Counted from the stretch's first letter, positions 10,685-22,120 are shown. The stretch: 64,000 bases of DNA from Podocnemis expansa (GCA_007922195.1 ML681967.1:9510120-9574119); one strand, 5' to 3'. Numbers and translations are program-made. Notes: generated from the letters alone by a model not told the origin.

Positions 10685-10825
10685 GTGTGATACAATTGCA
10701 CTGGACTGATGTAAGCCATAGGAACAGATTCTGCTCTGTCACATAGCATAATTCTGGAGTAACTCCACTGTCTTCTCCTGAGTTACTCTGGATTTACTCT
10801 GACATAAAGAGCAGAATTTGACCTG
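10685..10825. repeat. ancient amniote repeat with GGAGTAACTCC
   Basis: It contains CTGGAGTAACTCCACTG and GAGTTACTCTGGATTTACTC. This inverted pair belongs to an old dispersed repeat common in sauropsids that I cannot name. A related fragment occurs near 28580-28640. Confidence 0.4.
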
Positions 10826-11462
10826 ATATCTTGTGTTCTGGTGAAAATAAAAGAAACAGGGGCCAGAGTGTTCAGAAAATACTAAGGCATACGAAAAATT
10901 GGCTAACTGCTTACAAAGGGTGTCCTCGGCCATGTGGGGGGAGGGGAGTATGTTGACACTTATACTGTGTCTTGCGATCTTTCTCTAGAAAAAGTGATCG
11001 CTAAGGCATGTATTACTTTTTGGTGAGTGACTGTACAGAGTATCAGCTGACTGGGGTATGACTCTGCTGAAGCTCCATGTGCTGTGAAATCGAAAGCCAA
11101 ATGCAAAATGTCTCTAGCACCAGGTGTGTCTACAATAGGAGGCCTCCCACCAAAATTTTGATGGGCTCTAGTTGGTGGCCACTCTGATAATTTTTCCTAA
11201 ATACTTAATTAAATTTAGGAAAAACTAATAAATATGCACATATGTGTCCAAATCATTGTCATTTATTCACATAGGGTTGTTTGGTGGTTTTGTTTTTTTT
11301 TTTTTTTTTGCAGATTCAATAATAAAAATAATGTAGAGTTACCTCTATTCTTTACTGGGACTTAATCAGAATAGAAACATAAATCGAGTGCTTTGCTCAT
11401 TCTTGTCATTGTTATTTCTTAGGCTTTTTGGTTGCTTTTTAAAAGACTTGCTAGCTGGTAAG
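10826..11462. other. no gene; small hairpin and T run
   Basis: A hairpin at about 11191-11225 has arms TTTTTCCTAAAT and ATTTAGGAAAAA. A 17-base T run sits at 11293-11309. Nothing else is recognised. Confidence 0.5.
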
Positions 11463-11597
11463 TCTGCTTCTGTGAAAAGTGATATTTGTGTGTTTGTTAA
11501 TACCACTTTGCACAGCAGCAGACTTGCTAGCTAGCTGGGAGGCAGTGAAAAGTGATGTTAACAAACATACAAATATCACTTTTCACAGCAGACTTGC
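11463..11597. repeat. inverted repeat (hairpin), unknown family
   Basis: The left arm (about 11463-11500, ending GATATTTGTGTGTTTGTTAA) is the reverse complement of the right arm (about 11560-11597, starting TTAACAAACATACAAATATC). The arms are nearly 40 bp with few mismatches, and the spacer is about 60 bp. TTGCTAGCTAGCTGG in the spacer repeats a motif upstream of the left arm (GACTTGCTAGCTGG at about 11445). No TSD or known terminus identified. Confidence 0.7.
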
Positions 11598-14500
11598 TCA
11601 GCCCTGGCAAGCTGGGGACAAATTAAGCCCTGAATGAGGAGGTGGATAAAGAGGCAACAAGGACCAGGGTGATGGGTTAGGGGAGGCAAATGCCAGATCT
11701 GGGGGCCTGCAGCCAGGATATGGAGCATGTAGCCAAAGCCCAGGGCTGGAGCCAACACCAGGGGTGATTTGTGCTGGGGGGGAAGGGGGCAAAGTCAGTG
11801 CTCACTACCGCACAGCTGGGACAACAGGCTGTAGTCCAAAGTCTAGGGGCTAGAGCCTGCTGCCCAGCACTGTGGAGCTGTTGAGATCCCCAATTCAAAT
11901 CCCTTTGTCAGCACAGATGATGGCCATCATGTAATCATACTAGAATGCTGGATTACAGAGAGCTGGAGAAATACTGCATCTTGCTTCATCCCCTCCCTAG
12001 GATCGAGCACCAAAAACAAACCTGTTCTGAAACACATTCGAACTCTTGTTTACAGAAAGCCACCATTCTCCCAGGGTTGACACTATTTTTATAATAGAAA
12101 ATACAGAACCAGGGGCTATCCAGAAAGCCATTCCCCAGCCACATGTAAACAGCATGTAACTCAAGACTCAGAAAACCATTCACTCTGCATTAGGCAGCTT
12201 TGGTTTCACTAGAAATGCTGACCATGACACAAGCACCTAGCTACACAGTTAAACTGGAGACCAGAGTGCTTCCCCTACCTCCCCACTCCAGGATATTCCT
12301 GACTCCAGCCACCACCATCCTCAAACCTTACCTATAGAGGTGTGCCAGGGTACCCCATAGTCTGACCTGTTTCCAGCTGAGGCTGGCTTCCCCCAACCCC
12401 TGGTGGTTTTCAGATGATGCAGGAGCCTGACCTCCCTGTCATGCTCTGGGGAAACCAGGAAAACTAGGTACTGGGAGAAGCCTTATTTGCCCCACCACAG
12501 GGAAGAGGGAACACATCGACTGCATCACTAGACAGGGAATAGGTGCAGCCAGTGCTCCTTGGATGGGAGGCTAGAAGCTAGTGCTGCTCATGTCTGGGAA
12601 GGGAAATCCTTTGCCCCTTAGTGCAGCTGCTGTATGTTCATGTATTATCTTGGCTATTGGGGCCAGGTGTTTCAGCTGTTTGGTGAGACGCTCCATTTAA
12701 AAATGTTATTTATCAATCTACTTATCACCATTAGCTCTCAGAGCCCTGAGACTGGGCTGACAGCCTGCAAAATCTGCACAGCACTAGTGTTGACAGGTCA
12801 TGCATCCAATCCCTTGCACACTTATTAACTGCCACATCCACATGGCACAGACCTCTACCCACAGCAGAGGAGCAGCTGTCTAGGACATATATATGTGTGC
12901 CCACTGACTGCCACAGTGACAGGAAGAAGTGTTGTTTAAAGTGGCCTGTTTCCAAGCCAAATACTTCAGGGCAATAGAGTTTGCCCTTGAATCCCCACTG
13001 ACTGTCAACATCCCCACCCCAAGCAAAAACTATCCAGGTAAGGTATGATACATGGTTGAACAGGGGTATTTCCCAAGCCTGGCTCAGCATCCAGTTTGAC
13101 AGTGCATTATTCCAGGGCTGCACCATAAGGACTAAAGCTACCATTATCAGGCACCTGCACAACTGCAATTCCTACAACAACACACTATTTCCCCTTGTGT
13201 GCCTGGGCTGGCACAGAAAGCACCGTATACCAGAGACAGTGATTGCCCATGGGCTCCCAGAGCAATCTTCCAGCCCCAGACACTGTCTGAAGGCTCTCCA
13301 GTTTTCATGACACTGTAGTTTATCCTTTATCAAAATGTGTGAAACTGAGGTTTCAGTTTGCAGATGATCACTCAGAGTTTTGAACAAAACCTCCACATTC
13401 AGCCCAGACTACCAAGTTCAGCCTAGCTCCCTTCTGACTTTGTACATCAAACCAAGCTCACTTCCACCCCCAGCAGGCTCAAGAACCTTGGCACTGCTGC
13501 TCTACATTCACTATGGCACACATCTAATGGGCTAGTGTGTACCCTAGTTTATTCAGGGAGTGTAAGCAGAACTCTGCTTAGGACAAAGTAAATGGGGTCT
13601 GGGTTCAATGCAGCTGCCTGGAGTGCTTAATGGAGGCTAGACTTTGGTTAGGGTTCAGGTTTGGCCTACGGATTAGTGCTGAAAGCTCACCAAAACCAAC
13701 CAGTCATTCTTGTAAGATTTCAGCAACTTGGTCTCCTTAGGTCTCAGCCATCTTGTATCCGCAGCTGTTCTCTGGAGACCATGGTCATGCCTGAAGTAGA
13801 AGACAAAGCCTCTGGGTAGTTGGGCTTCATCACAAAACCAGAGTCCCAGCGTAATGGTTCAGCTCCAGGCATTTGAACTCAGGCCTCCCTGCCAGAACAT
13901 GAAGGCACCCAGATTTGAGGTCCCATCTTCAGCGCTGCCTTTTTTCTGTTTTAGCCACAAAACCCCATACTGAAGAGCACTCTGTACATACTCCTTAGGC
14001 CTTCTCTGAGACTTGGCCCCTACACATTCTTTTATAAGCAAAGACCCTGCTGACTTGTGGTTAAATGCAGCCCTAGATACAAACTCACAATGTGGTGGGC
14101 TATTCCTGATATGCCTGCAACTTGCTGCCACAGAAGGCACGCAGCTATCAAAAGGTGTTGAACAGAGTCCACCAGGTACAAAAGAAAATGAGGTGACCTA
14201 AGGTAGCTACAAACCTGGCGAGAGGTGCTTACTGGGTGGGAGCACAGTGGCTCAGCCTACAGTGCAAGACAGTTATTGAAAGGTCAGAGGCAGCAAGCAA
14301 GTGGATCAGCTGTTGCTGCTGTTCCTGCAACCGCGTACTCAGGAATCGACCACTGTCCAGGTACCTGCTGTTTGCTTTCCTCGCAATCACAGCAGGAGGA
14401 ATGGAGGATCAGCTGGAGAATGATGCAGTTTGGGAAAGGCTGCTCTTTAAGCAACTCCGTCTCCCATTGAACCAGTGGTAACTTCCCTGCTCCCTGCAGC

Positions 14501-14891
14501 TGCTCAAGGAAACAAGTCCTGCTCTCCATTATTCCATGAGGAGCCATTCCACATCAGCACCTGAATAACTGAGTGCAAAACTGGGTCCATGGGCTCTATA
14601 TGGACCCATGTCCTGCTGCAGGAATCCACACTCCCCTCTCCCCATCCTTCAACTACACTCACAACCTGCTCTTAAAGGGCCAGAATCCCTAGCAGTAGCT
14701 ATATGCTTCTCACTTCTGAGGAAATGAAGTATCAGTGGAAAGGTCTACTGCTGCAGTGGCCTGAGAGAAATTACAGCCTGAGGGAAGAGGACTGGCAGGA
14801 AGTGTGAAAGATGATGATGTGTTACATATTAGTGGTGCAAGCTAGAACACATGCTGAGCCAGCCAATTCAACACTTAACTCCCTAGCTTGG
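11598..14891. other. no feature recognised
   Basis: About 3.3 kb with no gene or recognised repeat. The longest frames (12731-13168 minus, 145 codons; 13859-14140 minus, 93 codons) show no domain, repeat or conserved motif. This may be unique sequence or very old repeats. Confidence 0.4.
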
Positions 14892-15610
14892 TGTGCTGGA
14901 GCTCCTCAGGAATCATGCTTAGGTCTCTTCTAAGTCCCCACTGATCAGGACTCTGCTGTGGTGGAGTCTGCCTCAGTACAGCCCAGGTCTCTACGCTACC
15001 ATGCAGCCAGCTCCCAAATTTCAGTCTCAGAGGATTCGACCCCTGCTCTGCCTGGAACTCCCTATGGGAGTTCCCCCGTGGGAGTTCCCCTCCCCAGGAG
15101 GGATCCAGGGAGTTCCTCCACAGACCAAAGGTCCCACCCCCACCAACCAGTCAGAAGTAACACTCAGCCAGCATGGAGCTCAGAAGGGTTTATTAGCATT
15201 CACATTCACAGCATAGAAGGTTGGCTAGCAGATTAACTAGAGGTTACAGCAGCAGACCCCGAGGAGGACCAGGACCATGTTCTGGGGTTCCCTACCCTTA
15301 GATGCCCACTGTAGCCCCTGCCCTTCTCTCCTCCATTCATCCCCAGACCTCTACCCTAATCTTTTGTCTTCTGCCTGGGCTAGGGAAACTCCACTCATTG
15401 GTCTTAACCGGTCACAACCTGTGAGACTGGTAGGGAGGGACCTGGGGTGCAGGTAAGGTCTGCCTAAGAGCCCATCCACTCTTCAGGGGTCCTTGTAATA
15501 ATCACACACCTGGGTCCCATCACCAGAATATATTAACAGAAAGCAAGGAAAACTGAGGTACAGTCCATGACCTCCCAAGACAGTTCCAGAAGTCTCCTCA
15601 TTCCTTCACA
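14892..15610 (-). mobile_element. solo LTR of an endogenous retrovirus, family L
   Basis: On the reverse strand it begins TGTGAAGGAATGAGG and ends GAGCTCCAGCACA, giving TGT...ACA ends. It is clearly homologous to the LTR at 48639-49261: both share CTAATAAACCC (polyadenylation signal), a TGGCTRAGTGT-like stretch, TTTGGGAGCTGGCT and CAGCAGAGTCCTGAT. Length is about 719 bp. The flanks CTTGG (14887-14891) and TCTGG (15611-15615) are only a weak TSD match. No internal retroviral sequence adjoins it. Confidence 0.75.
15190..15195 (-). promoter_or_regulatory. LTR polyadenylation signal
   Basis: The complement of AATAAA lies in the LTR about where the related LTR at 48639 has its own signal (49022-49027). 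Confidence 0.5.
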
Positions 15611-16034
15611 TCTGGGAAGGCCAAGAGCATGACTGGATTAAAAAAAGAATGAAGTAAGTTCTTGGAGAACAGATAATGGCTATTAGCCAAGATATTAAGG
15701 GATGCAACCACATTCTCTGGGTGTCTCTAATTCTCTGACTGCTGAGGCTGGGACTGGAAGAAAGGGGGTGGATCACTCTATAATTGCCCTGTTTTTTTGA
15801 TCCCTTCTGGAGTCTGTGGACTGGCTGCTGTTGAAAGACAGGATGCTGGGTAAGATTGACCATGGTCTCTCCCTGTATGGCCATTCTTATGCTCTGACCA
15901 GAGGTCGTTCAGACCAGGAACCTGTGGATGTAGTTTCCAGGTGCCCAATTTAACACTTACTGATTGCAGTTTTATTCAGACTGACAGGCAGGGTCAGGTT
16001 TTTCCTTCATTAACACACAGCTATCAGGGAGAGA
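15611..16034. other. no feature recognised
   Basis: No gene or repeat recognised. Confidence 0.35.
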
Positions 16035-16200
16035 GGAAGGGTGATCCAGTGATAAGGGCAAGTAGTTGTGGGTCAAGAGCCCTCAGTTCTATTCCTGGCT
16101 CCTCCCAGGAGCTCTTGAATAAAGTCGCTTCCCCTCCCCATGCCACAGACTCTCCAGCTGTAAAATGAATAATGACGCTGACCCTAGCGAAGTGTTAGTG
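16035..16200 (+). mobile_element. MIR-like SINE
   Basis: It carries GATCCAGTGATAAGGGCA, then CCTCAGTTCTATTCCTGGCT, then TAAAATGAATAATGACGC. These match the MIR tRNA-like part and core in order. Diverged. Confidence 0.55.
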
Positions 16201-17364
16201 TCTCCACAGATCACGGACGGTAAAAGCTATATAAGAGCAATTGCAAATCTCTCTGTGACAAGGATGTGCCTATGCCCCAACATTTGGATCTTGGGAAAAT
16301 TTAGATTTGGGACCATAAAAATCTGTAGCAGGCTTAGCCTGTACTGAAGGACGGGACAGTCACTTTTTGGCTGGAGACTTTCAGGCCTTTTCTTCTCCTT
16401 CCCTGCATGGGAGAATCTCTGGGTCCTTTTCTCTTACTCTTCTTTAACAGGTACTCCAGTGCAGTTGGGTCACTGGACAGAGCCAGGAATGCACTGAGCA
16501 ACAGCCCACCAGCTGTGCCTAGCCACTGAAGTGCTCTGGCAGAGGTAAGAGAGAACTGATCAGAGCTCTCCCAGGATAGCCCACCAGCTAAAATCTGCTT
16601 GGAAAAGGCCCCCACTAGTACTGTCATATGGTGCCTTAGGGATTATAAAGAGTTGAAGAGACTCACAAGACCAGGGACCCCAGTGTCACAAACTTGTGAC
16701 ATATAGGGTGTGGGTTTTCACACAGCCCTTCATGCTATTGATCACATCCTGTGTAATGCACTTGGAGGACCTGGGGGTGGAATGTGTCTAGAAAATGGGA
16801 ATAGATTGGCTCACAACCACTAAACAGCATCTTGTGAGGATCAGCAGAGGATTATGGCCCCTTCCCAATGGGAGCCAGTCAGTTTGCATCCAAGGCTGAC
16901 TAGGGAAGACTCTGGGAGCTGCTGGCTGGACATCCACTGTGTTGGCAATAAGCAAGATTTCAAGCCCTCCTCAGACACAAAAAGAAACAGCAGCCGAATT
17001 TATGCTCCAAAAGGCATCTCTCATCCACAAGCACAAGGAGTAATACACAGTTAAGAAAGATAAAAGGAACTAGATTACTAAGATATTATTATAGAACCAC
17101 GCTTCACATCACCCTTTCTTTTGACAAATGGGCCCACCAATCATCATCCTACATCTCTAGATTGCTTCAAGGTTTGCAGGGTCAGCCAGGATCAGTGGCA
17201 GGATGGACTGCACTTTAATATCAAAGGTATTTATCAGCAGGGCAGTGGGTATTGTGGAGGGTGGGAGCAGCCCTTGCCTGCCAGCTCCCTGTGCATCTCA
17301 CACAAGTAACTTGGTTAAGATCAGCATGTGAAGTGCATATGATTTTACCTTCAAGGAGGCAGTG
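16201..17364. other. no feature recognised
   Basis: No gene or repeat recognised. A 97-codon frame (16334-16627, minus) has no domain. Confidence 0.4.
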
Positions 17365-17575
17365 TGGTTAAAAGCCAGCAGGGTCTAGTCTCGCAGGTGG
17401 GGACTGGCATGGAACCCAAGATACCTGGATTCTCCTCCCAGCTCTACCACTGACTGCCAGTGCAACCTTGCTCAAGTCATTTCTATGCTGTTGAAGTGGA
17501 ATAAAGGCACTGACCCCCTTTGCAAACTATTTGGGGAGCTATGTTTGAAAGCCCTCTATAAGAACTGACTACTAG
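17365..17575 (+). mobile_element. MIR-like SINE
   Basis: GCAGTGTGGTTAAAAGCC, then CCTGGATTCTCCTCCCAGC, then CTCTACCACTGACTG, then TTGCTCAAGTCATTTC follow the MIR consensus order. The tail GAAAGCCCTCTATAAGA resembles the usual 3' region. Confidence 0.7.
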
Positions 17576-18107
17576 CTCTCTGATCTTGGACTGAACCTGC
17601 AGGCTCCCCTGTAACAAAATAATTAGCAATCTAGGGGGTCATAACTGATGGCTTCCTCACCGATTCACTTCACAGTTTGCAGAAAAATCTTGCGTTGGTC
17701 TCAGATTTAACCCACCCAATTTGACATCCACCTACTACTTTTGTGGATGTTAGAGGTCAGGCCAAGTGACAACAACAATGCAAACTCAGATGCAACCTTA
17801 AGTATGGTGCAGCAGCTGTCATCCCTCCATAAGAAGCTACGGCATTTATCAACAGCAAAACCTCACTGCCTGTGAGTAAACAAGGTTGCTCCTATGACTA
17901 CAGCCTCCATCACTGGAGAGCCAGTCCACAGGAGAGCCATTCAGGAGCAGCAGAAGCCACTGCATTAAGGAGAGAAACCAATCTGCAGAGCAAACTTGAG
18001 CAAGTAGCTAGTGCAGCAAGGACAACCCCAGTTAGAACTCTAATGAGCTTGCTTGGGATTTAACATACCAATAGAGTAATGCTGGCAAACTTCCTTGCAT
18101 GATTATA
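17576..18107. other. no feature recognised
   Basis: No gene or repeat recognised. Confidence 0.35.
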
Positions 18108-18375
18108 GGTACATCTACTTTATAAGGTGGGGCCATGATTTCCAGCTCACATATGCATTCCCAGTCTAGTTTTCATTGGGACAGGCACTCTACAAGTAGT
18201 AACATGGGGCTAGCTGGGCTAGAATGGGGTGAAGTGAGTTTGCACTGCAGGCAGCTGGCTAGTTTTGCTGTTCCCACTAATATTTTCAGTGTGCTAGCTC
18301 AGATGAGACTTAGCATTGCCAGCACGTCTATCTGAGTGGGGAATCTCAGCCCCAGCTCCAAGCACAGACATAGGT
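18108..18375. mobile_element. possible TIR DNA element (GTACATCTAC ends)
   Basis: It opens with GTACATCTACTTTATA and contains TGTGCTAGCTCAGATGAG and AGCACGTCTATCTGAG. These resemble non-autonomous DNA elements of turtles and crocodilians. Termini and TSD are not resolved. Confidence 0.35.
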
Positions 18376-18564
18376 TTGGAGAGCAACTGTAGCTGCCTTA
18401 ATGTCTCCATCCTAGGATTCAGGTGGTCCTGCCTGCAGTGTGCCTGAGAGAGTTAACAGCAACACACACTAACACAGCACCTTTTCATCCAGAGATGGAC
18501 CAGCAAGGATGGACAGAGAGTCAATGGCAGAGTCAGGAAGAGAACATAGGTCTCCAAACTCCTT
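18376..18564. other. no feature recognised
   Basis: Short spacer with nothing recognised. Confidence 0.3.
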
Positions 18565-18964
18565 GGCCATACATACTCCTAAAACTTTAATTCTGACTTT
18601 CTTAATCGGAACTAAGTAGTTTGAAGTTAATTCGAACTAAGCGCACTTTTTAGTTTGAACTATCTGTGCTTTTTTTCATTCAAACTAACTTTTCGGCTAG
18701 TCTGAACTAAAAGTTAGTTCAAGCTTATTTAGTTCTAACTAGATTGACTACATCATGCTAGTTCAAACTAAATTTTGAAATAAGTTTGAACTAAGCAGTT
18801 AGTTCAGACTAACCAGCTGAACTAACTAGTTTGAACTAAGCTTTGACTGGCTTGAACTAGAAGATTTTTAGTTTGAACTAGCCAAAGGCTATTGTAGACA
18901 GGGAGCAAATTAGCCCAGACTGAACTTGCTTAGTCCAGACTCATTTGCTAGTGTAGACATAGCC
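18565..18964. mobile_element. palindrome-array MITE, copy 2
   Basis: The right end reads GTGTAGACATAGCC (complement of GGCTATGTCTACAC). The left end GGCCATACATACTCCTAA is a diverged match. The interior carries about nine copies of AGTTYGAACTA, most near-palindromic, for example TAATTCGAACTAA, TAGTTTGAACTATC and CTAGTTTGAACTAAGC. Architecture matches copy 1 at 4112-4503, but the dominant palindrome core is TTCGAA rather than TCCGGA. No coding capacity. Confidence 0.75.
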
Positions 18965-18989
18965 TTTGGTTCCTTCTCTAACCTTTAGG

Positions 18990-19810
18990 CATGCTGTCTG
19001 CAACAAGCTGCCTAAGGCTGGCCAGGAGTGTTGCTGGCCGGAGGAGGAACCTGGGGTACAGGCCCAGGCCCCAGCCCCACCCCGGCCCGCACGCCCCACC
19101 CCCAGCCACCAGACCAGGGACAGAGCCCAGCACCGCTGCGTGGCTCCTCTCCAGGGCACCGGGCCACAAACTGCCCCACCCCACCAGTGGCCGCCTCCCC
19201 CCACTGCCCCAGGCCAGGCTCCGCACCCTAGCGGCGTCTCCCCGGATCCCCCCACAGGGCCATGCGGCTCCCAAGCGCCGGTTCTTGGCCGCCTCCGAGA
19301 CTGGGGTGCATCCTCGGCTGGGCAGCAGCGTCTGTCCCGAGGGGCTGGGGGCAGAGGCTCTGTGTGTCGTCCCCCCCCACCAACCCCGCCACTCCTGGGG
19401 GGAAACCGGCTCCGCGCACAGCCGGGACCCCGAGTCGGCCCGCCCAGCCCCCAGCCCCATCAACCGGCTCCCTCCGCCCTGGCCCTGGCCCCGGGCTGCA
19501 GGGGAGATGGAGGGTCCGGGTCGGTCCCAGCGGGCTGCATGCAGGGAGCCCCGGACCCCCGACAGCCCCACACCACTCCGGCTCTGACACTGCCTGGCCT
19601 GGTTGGGGCGGGGAGGGACGGAGGGAGCATGGCAGGCAGCCAGGCCCCAGATCCCAGGGCGGGGAGGGACAGAGGAAGCATGGCAGGCGGCTGGGCCCCA
19701 CATCCCCAGCCGGGGAGGGGGCCGGAGATCCGTGGCACTGGTGCTGGAGTTCAGGGCACGTGCCCCAGGGTGCCCGGCACCAGCGATGCCCCTAAGGCTA
19801 GCGGCACATC
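18990..19810. other. GC- and CpG-rich island
   Basis: About 0.8 kb of very GC-rich sequence dense in CpG, in an otherwise CpG-poor window, beginning just after a MITE end. Long frames occur on both strands (18966-19823 plus, opening at TTG rather than ATG; 18978-19703 minus). The predicted products are low-complexity Pro/Gly/Ala/Arg sequence, as expected from GC-rich DNA without stops, so I do not call a gene. It could be an unmethylated CpG island (a distal promoter) or a GC-rich repeat. I see no TATA box, splice signal or known motif that decides it. Confidence 0.7.
19603..19725. repeat. 51-bp minisatellite, about 2.3 copies
   Basis: The unit starting GGGCGGGGAGGGAC recurs with a 51-bp period (landmark C at 19609, 19660 and 19711). 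Each unit continues GCATGGCAGGC and then a CCCCA-rich stretch. As 51 is a multiple of three, every frame shows a 17-residue repeat. Confidence 0.85.
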
Positions 19811-19823
19811 AGGGTGTTGTTGA

Positions 19824-20894
19824 AGAGGAAGAAGCTAAAAGGGATATAGATATGGAGACATTCTGGTTTTGTTTCAAGGGGTTAAAATAGTTCTAAAAGC
19901 AATGACTGTGCAGTGAAAAGCATGTCCGTGTATCTGTCCATATGACAGCAGAACAGGAAGTGTAGTTTGGCTGTGGGGTTTTTTTTGTTTTGTTTTTTTT
20001 TTTTTTTTTTTTTTTGACTCCTTTAATGTTGTAGGTTCCTGTTGTGGAGCTGTTCTCCTGGGCTTGGCTACTTTCGGGAGAGCTGTCTCATTACTGCTAT
20101 TTCTTCATTTCCCCCCTTCTCTGCACGCCCCACAGGGGAGCTGGCTCAACAATGGTTAATGTTTATTTATTCATCCCTTTCAGTGTGTGTGCACAAGAAC
20201 CACCTTTTTCTTGTATCTGCTCTTGCTGTTTCCTTCTTCCCAGATAATGACCTGCAAGGGGAGTTCTGCCTTCAGAACAACTGACCATGTGCTGCCCAAT
20301 ATCTTGCTGGTAGAGCCTACTAATAAGGCAGAGGACAAACACCCAGTGAAGTTATTGTTTCTAAGCATTTAGGACCCCATCCATTTCAATGGGAGCTTTT
20401 CCACTGACTTTAATAGTTAGCAGACCCAGGGCTAAATGAGCATCCGTTAGACAAAGCCAATCCTTTGCCTCCTCTCAAAAACTACTGATCCTAAATACCA
20501 CATTTGCAATGGAATTTACTGAAGCTTGAGGGGTACTTACAACAAAATGCTGCACGGCTTTCATAGCAATAGAACACCCGCCTTTTCTTCTCTTGCATTA
20601 CTCTAGAGTAGTTTATTTCCTTGTCTAATAACATAATTTATTCCATATGTGAGATTTAATTAGCAAATAGATGAGCAAACTGTTTTATTTCGAACAAGCG
20701 CCATATTGGTGTGCCAGGGGTGGAGGGATAGGGGGGACTGGGACATAAGGAAGAGTTTCTCTTGGGTGAGCACTTGGCAATGGTGTGGTACTTTACTGCC
20801 ATGCATGGCTTCTGTCATGCTTACAGCTGTCCCAGTCCTGGTGTTTTCAGTTTGCTGGCAATTCCAAGCACTTGGACACTGCATTCAAAAGCTT
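19824..20894. other. no gene; long T run
   Basis: A near-continuous T run at 19981-20015 contains 23 uninterrupted Ts at 19993-20015. No source retroelement is recognisable beside it. The rest has no recognised feature. Confidence 0.5.
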
Positions 20895-21190
20895 TTGGAA
20901 TTTTCAGCAAATTGAAAAAAAGTTTCATTTCCAATGGAGCAAAACACTGAGTTTTATTTCAACCCATTTTGAAACTTTTTAAATTCAAATAAAATTTGAA
21001 GTCAAATGGTCACTGTGAATGGTAAAAAATCAAAATGTTTTGTTTTTTAAAAAAGTCAAAATTAAATATTGCAACTTTTTTGGAATTTGTTTTTTCCCCC
21101 TTATATGAACAGTTTGGCAAAATCAGGACAAATGCACAAAATGTTCTGGTTTTACTGAATCTGTGACTGAAAAATATTGCCTAGCACTAG
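20895..21190. repeat. AT-rich TTTTGAAA repeat
   Basis: The region is AT-rich and partly self-complementary (TTTGAAACTTTTTAAATTC, AAATAAAATTTGAAGTC, CAAAATGTTTTGTTTT). It resembles an AT-rich dispersed repeat of turtle/crocodilian genomes. Similar short stretches occur near 41150-41280 and 61540-61760. Confidence 0.45.
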
Positions 21191-21289
21191 TCTCATTAAA
21201 GTGATACTCATCTCCTAGCATAGCTCATTTGGTCTCCCTCCACTCCAAGAGATTCCTTCACATGCCATTATACTTCACTTAGATAAATG
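21191..21289. other. no feature recognised
   Basis: Short spacer before the LINE relic. Confidence 0.3.
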
Positions 21290-22120
21290 ACCAAGAATAC
21301 ACCATTACTGTCTATCCTGAGCCGCAGTTTGGGTGTCTTCTGTGTTCATTCCCATAGCTTTTCCCTGTGAGTGGCAGTGACAGAAGGATTCTTTCACTTG
21401 TCCCGTTTTCATGTCCCTCAAGCTGCCTCATGGCAGCATGCTCACACAGATACACTGGCTTCACTCTTCACACACATTCCAGATATTTCCATCTTCCTGT
21501 CCATATAACGTTGAAGACAAGGGGCAGTTGAACTCTTTGATGAATCTCAGCATTTGTTATAAATTCATTCTATTTAATACCTAGTAGTTTCCTTGAGGAA
21601 GGCATTTAGACATCTGTCTGTACTTTGCTGGACATCCAGCTTTCACACCCATATGTTAAGATGAAAATAAACATTTGAGTTGAAGATCCACATTTTGATC
21701 TGTTGTAGATTTCCAATGACCAAATCTTGTTTAAGCTACTGAATGCAGCTGCCATCTTGCCAAGTCAAGACATCACTTCCTTCTGGACATCCCCATCAGT
21801 TTGCACATGACTGCCAAGATGTGTCAATTGCTTCACCTAGTCTACTCCTTTGCCTCCTAACGCACTGCTTGGCATGGGAGTTGCTGGATTTTCATTCAAT
21901 TTGTTTTTCATAATTTACTTATTAACCCTGTCTCTTCTGTGATGTGGGACAGTCTTTCAATCTTTACTTGCCAGCTGGTTGAGCTGCCCCTTAGAGCCAT
22001 GTCATCTTTTTAATGTATTGTTGCTGAATCACTAGATACTGGCATTGTGTCATCTGTACTTCTGCTTACTACGAATTTAATGGAAATAGTAAACAGTAGA
22101 GGAGATTTCAAACCTACTGA
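21290..22120 (-). pseudogene. degenerate LINE ORF2, RT C-terminal half (RTE-like)
   Basis: Read on the reverse strand, the order of motifs fits the end of a non-LTR retrotransposon RT. STDDTMPVSSDSATI lies near 22030-22065, where the catalytic [FY]xDD box should be. IKMWIFNSNV and then LTYGCESW follow at about 21636-21690 in an adjacent frame. RKLLGIK and NEFITNAEIHQRVQLPLV lie at about 21540-21595, then GRWKYL. Stops and frameshifts show it is dead. The post-RT layout is like RTE-type LINEs, unlike CR1. I did not identify the 3' end or any TSD. Confidence 0.7.

Noticed and set aside
12731..13168. 145-codon minus-strand frame
   Set aside because: No domain, no flanking splice or promoter signals, and no family I recognise. 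The length is expected by chance in 64 kb.
18966..19823. 285-codon open frame in the GC-rich island
   Set aside because: It opens at TTG rather than ATG, is low-complexity Pro/Gly/Ala/Arg, and overlaps an equally long frame on the other strand. GC-rich DNA lacks stops by chance.
19981..20015. poly(T) as the tail of a reverse-strand retroposed gene
   Set aside because: No coding sequence or retroelement end adjoins the T run on either side that I can recognise.
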